Assembly (NCBI RefSeq): GCF_018812025.1
Contig: NC_063044.1
Coordinates: forward strand, 42,347,243 to 42,411,242
Origin: Megalobrama amblycephala
Taxonomy: Eukaryota; Chordata; Actinopteri; Cypriniformes; Xenocyprididae
Reading direction: 5' to 3'
DNA length: 64,000 nt
A program made the translations under genes and the position numbers. Shown piece by piece: positions 50,935 to 60,828 of this stretch (position 1 is the stretch's first letter; each line of letters opens with the position of its first letter). The notes under the pieces are model-generated. The model saw only the letters and a program-made list of their open reading frames with translations, made no database searches and was not told the origin of the DNA.

Positions 50935-51268
50935 ACCTTGACTTCTGACTCTTCCAGTGAAACACACTCCAGATTCATCCTGGTCTCTTTCAGCAACTGA
51001 ATCACTTGTGGTCGCTGAAGGACAGATATCTCTTCTTCATTGTCCGACTGCAGTGTGAAATGTTGTATTTCAGTTAGTCTACCTTTATTGTAAAGCTTTT
51101 AAGATTTAATAACACAGTTCAGCTGGACCTCATTGACTTGGTCCTCCTCATTGACACTGACACTGGTAATATAGGACTAAATATGAAATACGAACTTACG
51201 GAAGACGGGTCAGAGTCAATGGATGGTATCTTGGATATAAGATCGTATAGATGCGTATTCCTTTGCAT
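39318..51268 (-). CDS. dnaaf8: Dynein axonemal assembly factor 8, long form with NDPK-like modules (23 coding exons)
   Basis: Exons from the 5' end: 51200-51268, 50937-51047, 50673-50828, 50313-50452, 49487-49753, 49080-49355, 48888-48999, 48604-48795, 48377-48520, 47987-48181, 45469-45582, 45228-45372, 44929-45154, 43283-43368, 43053-43207, 42819-42945, 42590-42715, 42342-42509, 41753-42040, 41227-41396, 39732-39924, 39559-39653, 39318-39485; 3723 bases, 1240 residues, phases consistent. PSIDSDPSS near the N terminus, LMEQL, and SPTIYIDLR (about 195-203) match human C16orf71/DNAAF8, which I recall as ~520 residues. That protein concentrates in cytoplasmic dynein axonemal particles during outer-arm assembly. 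The C-terminal half (593-1185) holds about four degenerate nucleoside-diphosphate-kinase-like modules; the last has RNGIYGSPS where active enzymes have RNxxHGSDS. Two weak donors (GTTTTA after exon 10, GTTTGG after exon 13) are the least certain joins. An RFX X-box lies upstream. Confidence 0.85.
40269..41024. repeat. TTAA-flanked element, family C, hosting a family A fragment (dnaaf8 intron 20)
   Basis: Ends AAAGGTGTAGTAAGCAATTTCT and its inverse with AGAAATCGCTTACTGCACCTTT, bordered by TTAA (40269-40272, 41021-41024). The family A foldback fragment at 40398-40711 is inserted inside. Confidence 0.8.
40398..40711. repeat. TTAA foldback element, family A, truncated right half
   Basis: It begins at TTGTTGAATAAAGTT, a central position of the full element, and runs to GGGTGAACTAACCCATTAA. 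The left half is absent. Confidence 0.8.
43404..43560. repeat. Fragment of a TTCACCC/TTTGCACC-ended element (dnaaf8 intron 13)
   Basis: AAAGGAACAGTTTGCACC followed by ATGAAAATTGACTCATCATTTACTC resembles the left end of the window's TIR elements, but no right terminus follows. Confidence 0.45.
44075..44867. repeat. 793-bp near-complete palindrome with TTAA borders (dnaaf8 intron 13)
   Basis: TTAAAGGAACACTCCACC at the left, GGAGTGTTCCTTTAA at the right. The arms pair for hundreds of bases (CCCGGAGATC, GGCCTAGAAAAT, TGCAGCAGGC/GCCTGCTGC), leaving only a short centre. A foldback of a different family (D) from copies A-C. Confidence 0.9.
45770..47583 (-). pseudogene. Tc1-type transposase, inactivated (DD34E)
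   Basis: From the 5' end: start and MGRGSPIPP-type leader, a TGA stop at 47547-47545, a helix-turn-helix (QRKIAKSLKLSSSTVHNI), interruption by the MITE, then the catalytic part with LWSDESKFEV (first Asp region), HDNARPHTA (second Asp) and SPDLSPIEN with Glu after 34 residues. The frame shifts by one between SKFEVLG and the following GKLGHHVIW (about 46275-46321). Premature stop, insertion and frameshift make it dead. Confidence 0.92.
46580..47366. mobile_element. PIF/Harbinger-type MITE inserted in the Tc1 transposase
   Basis: 787 bp with inverted ends AGGTGATGATACACGGGGCA and TGTATCATCACCT and a TAA duplication (46577-46579, 47367-47369), the three-base TWA target of Harbinger elements. 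GTTGCC/GGCAAC subrepeats (GCAATGTTGCC) follow both ends. A GCGGGTTCGAATCCGCC segment near 47065 resembles a tRNA T-arm and may be an old SINE piece. Confidence 0.85.
49771..50271. repeat. TIR element with CACTA(T/C)(T/C)GTTCAAA ends (dnaaf8 intron 4)
   Basis: Left ACACTATTGTTCAAATG and right TTTGAACGGTAGTGT are inverted; the TA bases at the edges fit a TA target. The interior has GCTGAATTTTCAGC and CACATGATCCTTCAGAAATC. Non-autonomous; the fragment at 28370 is a relative. Confidence 0.75.
50910..50936. repeat. (CA)n microsatellite forming a splice donor
   Basis: On the minus strand dnaaf8 exon 2 ends ...GTCAAG and the intron begins directly with GTGTGTGTGT, so the microsatellite supplies the donor. 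Confidence 0.85.
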
Positions 51269-51373
51269 TTCTTGTATTTGGTAGGTGCGTAGTTTTTTCG
51301 AAAATACTGTAAACAGCAGCTGCGGTTGACTCTGAATGCGGACTGAAGTCAGACGCCAACGAACTAAACTGTA

Positions 51374-51387
51374 GTTGCCACGGTGAC
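51374..51387 (-). promoter_or_regulatory. dnaaf8: RFX X-box in dnaaf8 promoter
   Basis: On the minus strand GTCACCGTGGCAAC fits the X-box consensus GTNRCCNNRGYAAC at every defined position. It lies 106 bases upstream of the dnaaf8 ATG, the usual position for RFX-controlled ciliary genes. RFX factors, often with FOXJ1, switch on motile-cilium genes, which supports the assignment of this gene to dynein assembly. Confidence 0.75.
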
Positions 51388-51429
51388 CGCAAGCGCTGGA
51401 GAACACATACATATCTAATCAATGCTGGC

Positions 51430-52010
51430 GAGGCTACGGGTGGCCCAGGCTATTTTTACAAATACATCACCTCTCCCTATAGGTGCGTATCATATGCTTG
51501 TCGAAAAGAAACGTTAAATATTCGTCAGTTTCTGTTCACAATGTTATCTTTACGACGCAATGTCGTAAAACTTGTAAGATTTGAAAATGGCGAAGCAAAT
51601 ATCAATCAGTTAAAAAGCCCAATTGTTATATAAAATCATATTGTTCTGTTGCAAGACACCTGGTGAATCCGGGCGAACTGACAGAGACACTAACTTATGA
51701 GTGATGAGTTCATCTCCGTCTCTAACCAGATGTCCCGTCGTCTCAGACTAATATTGCAGAAGAATATGCAAGCATTTGAGAACCAATTCGAGAACTATTT
51801 TTCTCATTATAGTTAAAAAAAAAAAAAAAAAAAATCTAAACATTAATTCATAAAATGACATAATTAATAGGAAGTGCCATTTTATTTTGTTTGTCATGCA
51901 ATGTAAAAATGATATGATCATAAGTCATAGCAACATGTTTTTTTTTTTTTGTTTTTTTTTTACTCTAAGTTTTCAGATGTTTTTAGGTTGAATAAGTGAC
52001 ATTTTTACAG
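51430..52010. other. Intergenic, nothing recognised
   Basis: Upstream of dnaaf8, AT-rich with poly(A)/(T) runs near 51815 and 51940. Confidence 0.4.
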
Positions 52011-52169
52011 CCCTGTTGAAAAAACCAGGTCAAGTGGTCAAGTGCTGGTCCTATGCTGGTCCATGCTGGTCCTATGCTGGTCAGCTTAGGACCAGCACTT
52101 GACCAGCATAAACCAGCATCCCAGCTTCAAAACACACTTTACCAGCATATGCTGGCTTTTTCAACAGGG
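52011..52169. repeat. 159-bp MITE with CCCTGTTGAAAAA ends
   Basis: CCCTGTTGAAAAAACCAG at the left and CTGGCTTTTTCAACAGGG at the right, with internal repeated GTCCTATGCTGGTC and inverted ACCAGCAT units. A compact palindrome, no coding capacity. Confidence 0.9.
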
Positions 52170-53756
52170 AGTTTTTATAGGTTGTTGTTTGCTGTTTTGA
52201 AACTGAACTGAACTTGAAAATGTGCATTTCTTATGCTGATTTTTTCAGGCTTAGTTCCTTGAAAATTTCTGGCCTTGCCCCTTCTGTAGTCACCGCTCAC
52301 GTAGATGTTTTGGCGCGAAACTTGCTAATCGAGTTCGCTATCACAGTTTTCAGCAGCTCCCTCGATCGAACACGTTTCTTCTTATAATAAGTTTATCTCC
52401 AAGGTGTTAACAATTTGGGATTATTATTATTATTAAAAACAAACAAATATCTTTTTTTTATGAAGGTCACATATTTTCAGTTTCAAACTATGAAAACCAT
52501 ATCAGTGAAGAGATTGAGCTGAAATATGAGACATGATGTGTGACAAAAACTAAATAAATGTTACTGTGAAGAGAATAGCTTATTTATATTGTCATTTTAA
52601 GCTGTAATTTTGTCAAATTGTGCAAAAAGTGTGAAAATACTATTTAATTTTGGGAATTTTGGGTATTTAGGATACATAATATGCTTTGGTAGAAATGTGG
52701 AAAGATTGTAGTGTGTTTGTTAAAAAAACAAATCATAACAGAATTCTTCAAAAATGCAACATTCTAAAATAATAATAATAATAAAACATTACCTTTATAC
52801 TGATTTAGATTTTGTAATTAGCAAAAAAAAAAATCTACAATTTTGTGTACCATTTTCTAGATGTGTACAATTTTTGTGTAATATATCCATGTCCACTGTT
52901 GTTGGTGGTGGACAAATTCAATAAACCAGTCAGAATCTAGTGAAACACTTTTATTTTCAACAAGTCCCATAGTTGAAGAAATGCATGACCTGTCATGGTA
53001 GTTTCACCATATGTAAATTGAGTCGCCAACTGCTTTATTAGCAAACTACAAGGGGTATTAAGAAAAGTTACATTTCATTTTTAAATTATTGTAATTGTTA
53101 TTTATGTGATTTTAGGTTTTAGAATGTTGCTGAAGAAGTGGTTGACAAATAGGGAATTGACCGTTCTCAAACCTGAAGGTGCTGCACAGCAGGCCTTTGG
53201 ACTTAGTGCATGGATCAATATTGTGTACATATCACCATATTTGGATTTGGTTTATTGGAATTGGCCTTTGCGCAATGTCCTTTTAGAGACCATAAACAAA
53301 CACAATTTGTTTAATTTTGAAGGAAGAACTAGACATTCTCAACTTTTTAACCAATACTGTAATGTTACTTTTGATTGTACAGTTGTTATTTTTCAAATAT
53401 TTTAAGGAAATTTATCTTCTACATGTTCTTTATGGCATGTAATGGAGTGAAACCACTTTTTCCATCATTAAAATGTTTTACACACACAAAAAACAAGTTT
53501 TGAAATATCTTTTTTTATACATGTCACTTTTTACCGCCTGATAATTGCCTGAATATATCAACACAATTGATATATATCCAGTGACATTGTTATTTTTACA
53601 TGACTTGGATTCAGGATCTTTTTAAGATCTTTTCACAAAAGAAGATATGTCTTGAGTTAAATAAAAGTCATGAATGGAAGCTCTGACATGGATTTGAATT
53701 ATACTGACTGAATAGAAAACGTAATCTGTGGTGTTGTAGAATTAATATTTTTAGGT
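52170..53756. other. Intergenic and igfals 3' UTR
   Basis: No domain-bearing frame. The minus-strand 3' UTR of igfals must occupy the part near 53.7 kb. A 99-residue plus-strand frame at 53106-53405 has no recognisable features. Confidence 0.4.
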
Positions 53757-55610
53757 TTAACAGTCCCGAAAATGTTCACTGCTGATGTTCCGCAGGTCAA
53801 GTCCAGAAACGCTGGGTGGGCTGGCACATGTGATGTTATTGTATATTGTGACAAGTGTATGGGGCTCCTCACCTTCCCCAAGCATTTCAACCTGCAGTGG
53901 AACCACTTGTGGCTTTTGTAGAATGAAATCTTGGAAGGGTTTAGCACTACAGTCACATTTCCAATTGTTACCTGAGAGCCAGAGCTGATCCAAGCTATCA
54001 GGTATAGAAGCTGGAAGGTTGACCAGTACATTGTCTTTCAGGTTCAAGTAACGCAAACGTGGCAGCATGTATATAGTCGCATTAAGTAGGAACTCCAACT
54101 TGTTTCCAGAGACATCCAGCCAAGACAGGTGTTGCAGTGGCAGTAAGGCCTCAGCAGGAAAATTGCGAAGTAAGTTGCCTGACAGTAGCAGGTAATCAAG
54201 ATTCTTCAGGCCATAAAATGTGTGGGAGGTGATGGATGTTAACTGGTTGAACCTTAGATCAAGCTGTTGCAGGCCTTGTAGTTCCACAAAACTCTGACGG
54301 TCCACCGTAGAAATGTTGTTGTGTTGCAGGAAAAGGCGACGAAGACCTGTTAGACCAGTGAAACTTTGGGCAGAGACTTTTGTCAAACAGCCTCTATCAA
54401 GGTGAATACTGTGGATCTTTGACAAACCCTTGAAAACTTGATCCGGTAGGCTATGAAAACAACTGCCAGTCAGTTTTATCACAGCAAGGTGATTCAGGCC
54501 CATAAATGTGCCCATGCGTGCCTCTTGTAGCCGGTTGTTCTCCATGTTCAGCACTTCTAGATGACCCAGCCCTTCAAAAACTCTCACTCCCAAGGCTCGT
54601 ATCTGGTTGTGACAAAGGCAGAGTTCCTCAAGATACTGCAAATCACGGAAAGTCCCAGGTCTTAGACTACTAATTGAGTTATTTGACAGTCGAAGCACAT
54701 GTAGGCTGTGTAGACCAAGGAACGTTTCATCGTGAAGTGCAGATAGACGATTTCTGCTGAGATCCAACCATCTTAAAGATTTCATGCCCACAAATGCCCT
54801 AGGCGCCACAGTCACTATCTGGTTTTGGGCCAGATAAAGCTTCTGCAGCTTTGGTAGTTTCAGAAACACATTTGCCTTGATAACTTTTAGATAGTTTCCA
54901 GTTAGGTCCAATTCTTTGAGCTCAGTAAGACCCTGAAATAGCTGCGGTTGGAGATACGCCAGACGATTCCCAGCAAGAACTAACTCTCGTAATCCATGTA
55001 GGTCCTGGAACCCCGTCTCAGGCAGGACAGACAGTGAATTCCATCCTAGGTTCAACAACCACATGTGGCTGAGTCCAGCGAACAACTTGTCATCTATTCG
55101 AGACAGTTGATTGTTGTTGAGACTGAGGGACGCAAGGTTGGGTGTGCCCTGGAAGACTGTGCCAGGTAATGAACGAATATTGTTCCTCTCAAGGTGCAGG
55201 TGAGCAAGGGAATTCAGACCTCTAAAGACATGGCCATCGAGGGAGACCAACAGGCTGCCCTGCAGGTTTAGGAACTCCAGATTGGATAGCTTTTCGAAAG
55301 CAGCCACTGGTAAGTTCGTAAACAGGTTTCCATCCAGCCATAGCGAGCGCGTAGACAGAGGGATGTCGGAGGGAACCTGGGTGAAGTTGCGTGTGCTGCA
55401 GTAGACGTTGAGCTCTAAACTGTAGTCATCTTGAAGACAGGTACATCCCTTTGAGCAAGGCTCACTTTTTTGGCCAGTGGGTTCCTCCGAGGGCTTTGGA
55501 TCTACCGAGAGCCTCGGCTCCTCTGAGGGTCTGGATTGCACTTTGTTGGGGTCTGCCAGCACCACTGATGTCCCCAGTGTGTACAACAATAGAAGTACAA
55601 AGGGGCTCAT
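53757..55610 (-). CDS. igfals: Insulin-like growth factor-binding protein acid labile subunit
   Basis: One coding exon for 617 residues (human about 605). The secreted liver glycoprotein joins IGF and IGFBP-3/5 in the ternary serum complex and prolongs IGF half-life. Signal peptide about 1-19 (MSPFVLLLLYTLGTSVVLA), a fish-specific acidic linker with PSEEP/KPSEEP (about 28-44), LRRNT with C52, C56, C58, about twenty 24-residue leucine-rich repeats, then an LRRCT with NNWKCDC and the conserved YNNITCASPP and GLDLRNISSEHF end. Shared signatures include LAGNRLAYLQP and IKANVF. The ATG follows a splice acceptor by five bases, as expected from a 5' non-coding exon. It shares the 16p13.3-type neighbourhood with unkl and dnaaf8. 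Confidence 0.95.
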   Translation of the reverse strand: MSPFVLLLLYTLGTSVVLADPNKVQSRPSEEPRLSVDPKPSEEPTGQKSEPCSKGCTCLQDDYSLELNVYCSTRNFTQVPSDIPLSTRSLWLDGNLFTNLPVAAFEKLSNLEFLNLQGSLLVSLDGHVFRGLNSLAHLHLERNNIRSLPGTVFQGTPNLASLSLNNNQLSRIDDKLFAGLSHMWLLNLGWNSLSVLPETGFQDLHGLRELVLAGNRLAYLQPQLFQGLTELKELDLTGNYLKVIKANVFLKLPKLQKLYLAQNQIVTVAPRAFVGMKSLRWLDLSRNRLSALHDETFLGLHSLHVLRLSNNSISSLRPGTFRDLQYLEELCLCHNQIRALGVRVFEGLGHLEVLNMENNRLQEARMGTFMGLNHLAVIKLTGSCFHSLPDQVFKGLSKIHSIHLDRGCLTKVSAQSFTGLTGLRRLFLQHNNISTVDRQSFVELQGLQQLDLRFNQLTSITSHTFYGLKNLDYLLLSGNLLRNFPAEALLPLQHLSWLDVSGNKLEFLLNATIYMLPRLRYLNLKDNVLVNLPASIPDSLDQLWLSGNNWKCDCSAKPFQDFILQKPQVVPLQVEMLGEGEEPHTLVTIYNNITCASPPSVSGLDLRNISSEHFRDC

Positions 55611-55832
55611 CCCAACTAAGAGACAATATCAAAATGTCAACATCAAACTCTTGCAAGGTAACAAAGCACCTGCCTATCTATATACTTTTTCAACATCTGT
55701 CATATTTGGGAAATTAGTTCAGCTGCAATGCATTTACACTATCACTCTTCTTAAGCATTCATTGAACATCAATGGAAAAATATATACGTTTTAAAAATGC
55801 TAGATTTGAGAAATTTCTCATTTTGGCTTTAC

Positions 55833-55919
55833 CGTTTTATTGTGACAGCAGTCCAGCAGGCGTTCACTAGAAGAGTGGCATGTGTGTGACAGATCTGAAG
55901 CACCTCTGCCCTTATATAT
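55833..55919 (-). promoter_or_regulatory. igfals: igfals TATA promoter and non-coding exon 1
   Basis: GATATATAAG on the minus strand (TATA box 55912-55919) precedes a short exon that ends ...AAAACG|GTAAAGC at 55833. The intron closes at TCTCTTAG before 55615. A small upstream ORF (ATG CCA CTC TTC TAG) sits in the exon. Human IGFALS codes a few residues in exon 1; here the first usable ATG is in exon 2. Confidence 0.6.
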
Positions 55920-55924
55920 CACCT

Positions 55925-56799
55925 AGAAAAAAAGCCACACAATGTTCTGCACAGAATTAACCTCTTCATTTCTGCTCTTGCTGCTGTTTTCATTTTTACC
56001 AGTTGAATATTAAATGAATCCTAGCCAAACTTGTTATAGTTACTGTTTTCCTTTGATAAAAATGTACTGTCAGGCACAATGTAAATATCTATTTATAGAA
56101 AAGTATTATAGAAATACTTATAGAAAAGTGATAGTGGAAATGTTTAGATAATATTAATGTAACTCCATTGGACACATTTTGTACAAAATTAGTATTCTAA
56201 TTTGATTGTCAATGCATTTTCACAGAATTTTCTGTCTAATACTCCCACACATTTTAGACAAAAGTCCTTTGACTTTCTCTGAATAGTGTTCCAAAGTTCA
56301 TGTAAATCTGCAGAGCCATCAGTGACATTTAGCAGATGGTACTTGCTCCAGTTGTGGTTATCAGTTGGAAGACATCCAACTCTAAAAAGTTAATCAGGGT
56401 TAAACAAGCTAAGGAACAAGGCCTGAAAGTCATATTGTCCGTTTTCTGATTTTAGACTAAAACATAAGTTGCAAAGAACAATGATAACACTGAAAAAGAA
56501 GGAAGTTTTCAGTTGAATGTTAGTATTTATTTCTTTGTAGAACTAGACATCACGTGTGTCAATATGCAGTGGCATTCATAGAATTTTAGGAAGTAGTAAC
56601 TACTGTAAAGTCAAACAGAGATAGGACACTGCTTTGGCAAACTCTGCAGTTCTCTGCTCTCATACACAAATCAATACAGGCATCTCATTCACATACTGTA
56701 ATTTTTAAATGCAGGTTCTTGTCTGGCATAGGGTTATTGAACTTGTTAACCCAGAGATAAGCTCAACCAGACTGTGACTGGTTGTCTCACAAAATCACA
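55925..56799. other. Intergenic, nothing recognised
   Basis: AT-rich upstream flank of igfals; no repeats with clear ends. Confidence 0.4.
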
Positions 56800-57408
56800 A
56801 AAGATGACTTTTTGTGCACCAAAGAAAACAAAAGAACGGCTTTATTCAACAATATCTAGTGATGGGCGATTTCAAAACACTGCTTCATGAAACTTTGAAG
56901 CTTTACGAATCTTTTGTTTCGAATAAGTGGTTCGGAGTGCCAAATTCACGTCATTTCAGTAAGCGAGGCTTCGATACATCGTAAGTGTTTCGAAATTTCA
57001 ATAGTGCACGTGACTTTGGCAGTTTGATATGCGCTCCGAACAACTGATTCGAAACAAAGGTTTGTAAAGCTTCGAAGCTTCATGAAGCAGTGTTTTGAAA
57101 TCGCCATCACTAGATATTGTTGAAAAGTCATCATTTTGTTTTTTGGTGCACAAAAAATATTCTCGTCGCTTTATAATATTAAGGTTGAACCACTGTAGTC
57201 ACATGAACTGATTTAAATATGTTTTAGTACCTTTCTGGACAATCAAAAAGGAAATTAACTTGCTGGCAAACATGGTCTCACTGAGCCATCGGATTTTATA
57301 AAAAATATCTTAATTTGTGTTCTGAAAATGAACGAAGGTCTTATGCATGTGGATGAGGGTGAGTAATTAATGACAGAATTTTCATTTTTGGGTGAAGTAA
57401 CCCTTTAA
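56800..57408. repeat. TTAA foldback element, family A, left-truncated copy
   Basis: It starts inside the left arm (near TTTTTGTGCACCAAAG), has the central hairpin (ATTTCAAAACACTGCTTCATG / CATGAAGCAGTGTTTTGAAAT, as shorter matches) and ends GGGTGAAGTAACCCTTTAA at 57408. Confidence 0.85.
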
Positions 57409-58723
57409 TGTTTAGGCTCAGTGTTACAGTGGTGAGGAAAAAATAAGCACTGGAGCAGATGACTAAGCTGATGGACAAGGAGGAAGCAATGTTTTGTATT
57501 TTAAGACACATTGCCATAAAATCACCAGTAGAGGGAAGTACAGTCTTTTGCTCATAAGATTTCATCAACTTGAGCTGAGTTACCTCCAAGAAATAGTCCA
57601 CATATTTTCTGTTGTATTATCAATAATTGTCATCTTAATGACACACACACACAAGAAAAATGAACATTTTAAAATAACACCTTTCTTTTTCTTTTTGACA
57701 ATGTCTATTTTGACTGTTTACTTTCATGTTGAAAGCAGGGCAACTGATGATTCCTCCTCATCAAGTTCACCTTGCCTCAGGTCTGTTTTCCACCACTTTC
57801 CACTGTCTGTTGTAATGTTCTTTCTATATGTGAGATGTGCATCTACTGAGGACAAAGTAAGGTACCCAACAGCAAAAAAAAGTGCTTACATATTCATGAA
57901 GAATATGCAAAGGAACAGCTCAGGTATGGAAGGCAGTCAGTACTCGAGGGTAATCTGCCACACTGTGGCTTTTAATGATCGTCTCTCCCGTGACAAACAG
58001 CTCTAATTGACTCATTCTCCTACAGTCATGATATACAAAGGTTTGGAGCTTTGTCATTTGGCTGTGGCTCACCATGAGCACAAGAGGCGTCAGGATGAAT
58101 GACAGTGCCAGCTGCTCAAACACACTCAGCCTGTTCAGAGCTGTGCTGCCGGCACGCTTCACAAACGGCCTCTCATGTCAACCCGCTCAGCAAACTAGTA
58201 CTGGGCGTTGTAGCGCTTCGTCAGCACTGCGGAGGTGAGCAGGCCTAAAGGACATGGTGTCAGGTTGAGTTAGAGGGGTAATGGGTGTGATGCTGAAGTT
58301 TAGTTCTCTCTGTGGTCTTCCCTCCATCTCCGTTAGGGAATCCGCATATCTACCAAGACTTTCCTTTCTGGAAGCTTCTTTTCATTGCTTTTCTCTATTC
58401 ATGAATTGTATACATGATACATAACTAGAATTAAAGCATTCTAGAACTGCCTGTTTCAATATGTAGTAATCTTCACCGTGCTGTACTCTCTGAATTGAAA
58501 TCCCTGTGTTGAGAGATAACAGATATAGTAAATATAATGGGATTACGTGTTACAATACTTTGCTAAGCACTTGGTGAAAAAGTGCAGAGCAAGATAAAAG
58601 ACTTAAAAAACATTGACAGTCCTCTCGATAGGACTGTCTACTACCGTCTACTAACCCAAACCTTACAGTCTACTAATACTCTAATGAGAGTTAATCGACA
58701 TAAAGTTGTAAAGTTACTTGCAG
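57409..58723. other. Intergenic, nothing certain
   Basis: A 170-residue plus-strand frame at 57494-58006 is hydrophobic and low-complexity with no recognisable domain, and it begins near repeat material. I regard it as chance. Confidence 0.4.
58195..58244 (-). CDS. Possible terminal coding exon of an unidentified gene
   Basis: On the minus strand an acceptor TCCTTTAG opens a short frame LLTSAVLTKRYNAQY and stop. A second exon-like stretch with SVFEQLALSFILTPLVLM then a GTGAGC donor lies just beyond, near 58075. I do not recognise either. The two are in an order that would not make one transcript (stop before the second), so at most one is real. Confidence 0.15.
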
Positions 58724-59581
58724 TTAAAGGGTTAGTTCACCCCCCCAAAAAAAAAAATTTTGTCATTAATTACTCACCCTCATGTTGTTCCACACCCGTA
58801 AGACATTTGTTCATCTTCGGAACACAAATTAAGATATTTTTGATAAAATCCGATGGTTCAGTGAGGCCTTTATTGACAGCAAGATAATTAACACTTTCAG
58901 ATGCCCAGAAAGCTACTAAAGATATATTCAAAACAGTTCATGTGACTACAGTGGTTCAACCTTAATGTTATGAAGTGACAAGAATACTTTTTGTGCGCCA
59001 AAAAAACAAAAAAAATCAACTTTATTCAACAATATCTAGTGATGGGCGATTTCAAAACACTGCTCAATGAAGCTTCACAAATCTTTTTTTTTTTTCAAAT
59101 CAGTGGTTCGGAGCGTGTATCAAACTGCCAAAGTCACGTGATTTCAGTAAACGAGGCTTCGTTACATCGTAAGTGTTTCGTGACTTTGTCAGTTTGATAC
59201 ACGCTCTGAACCACTGATTCAAAACAAAAGATTCTTAAAGCTTCAAATCTTCATGAAACAGTGTTTTGAAATCACCCATCACTAGATATTGTTGAATAAA
59301 GTCTTTATTTTGTTTTTTGGCACACAAAAGTATTCTCATCGCTTCATAACATTAAGGTTGAACCACTGTAGTCACATGAACTGTTTTAAATATGTCTTTA
59401 GTAGCTTTCTGGGCATCTGAAAGTGTTAATTATCTTGCTGTCAATGCAGGCCTCACTGAACCATTGGATTTCATCAAAAATATCTTAATTTGTGTTCTGA
59501 ATATGTCTTACAGGTGTGGAACGACATGAGGGTGAGTAATTAATTACATTATTTTCATTTTTGGGTGAACTAACCCTTTAG
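58724..59581. repeat. TTAA foldback element, family A, copy 5
   Basis: TTAAAGGGTTAGTTCACCC at the left. The right terminus GGGTGAACTAACCCTTTA lacks the last A of TTAA. Full-length, with both arms and the inner hairpin. Confidence 0.87.
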
Positions 59582-60828
59582 TAAAATGGACCATCAAAAT
59601 AAAATGTAAGCCAATTTTTATTTAGTGTACACACACACAAACACACATATACAGCAAGTTTTATACTCATTTATTTGCATTTTATTGAATTCCACTCAGT
59701 CTAAACAAAGTTATGTATTACTAATTAAATCATTTATTGTAAACACTAACATATTAACATAAAACTAAATAATTTTTTTGAATACCTGCCTGTTATTTCA
59801 TTGTGTGCTGCTTAATCATTTCATGCTGTGGAACAAAACAGCAGTTTGTTTCTCAGCACACAACAGCAGAAGGTGTGTTGCTATGCACAGCAGTATACTA
59901 CTCAATGATATATTCAAATTGTTCCCTTCATTATCTCTATGGATAGTGTTTAGAAATAACCATTTGTATCTGTTCTGACCTGTGACCACCTCTTAGACCT
60001 TCACAAGGGGACAGAGTAATTACTCCAGTCAGTGCTATTTACATGAATAGTAGTTTTCTTTGCAAGGATCCCTTTGGGAGTATAACAGTCTGTCTGTGAC
60101 AGGTTGATGGTAAGCTGCTGCCACATGATTTCAACATTATTTTCAGACCTTTAACAGCCTCATGAGCCAGAAAAACCTCAATAAAGGGATGAGAAGACCC
60201 ATTATCTCTGTTATTCGGCTCTGCTAAATGACCTTACCTGCAATCATCACACATGCCTGACAATTCCAGTATATCCAGCAACAATATTAGACATTTTGCA
60301 TCATAGTAAGTCAGCCTCATAAAAATTTCTCTTCTGTTTGTTTTTACTTTGGATTAATTACATGGCTGGTGAACCGATGGACCTGCTTTCTGGTTTAAAT
60401 GTGTTGAATTTCAGGCAGCTCTTTCTTTGTGCTGTGAAGCCCCACATGATCTCCTAGTAATAATCTTCATAAAACTGTGTCTATTTGAAACCAGTGTGGC
60501 AGAGCTGCTAATAAAAGCACTGTGATTTATTCTGCAGTGCGAATAGCGAACAATTTTACCCTCACACCACAGCACACGCAGGCCTAATAGTCAGGGGGTT
60601 TAGACTGAACAATGCACGGGGTGATGATTTGTAATATCACATCTTATTTTTAGGCACAAGCAATGGGAAGTGTCATTAGAAAATGAGCCAAAATGACTTT
60701 TCGGGCCTTTCTTTGGATATCAGTTGTCATGGTTTAGTAATTTCCCATCCAACCCTGACAGTTAATGTCTGATATACAGCATGTCAAGCCTAACTCAGAA
60801 GTCAGAAGAATTCAGGGTAGCACTTTAT
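59582..60828. other. Intergenic, nothing recognised
   Basis: No frame above about 70 residues and no inverted-repeat termini that I could match. Confidence 0.4.

Noticed and set aside
57494..58006. 170-residue plus-strand ORF
   Set aside because: No recognisable domain, Phe/Ser-rich low complexity, no splice or promoter context; likely chance.
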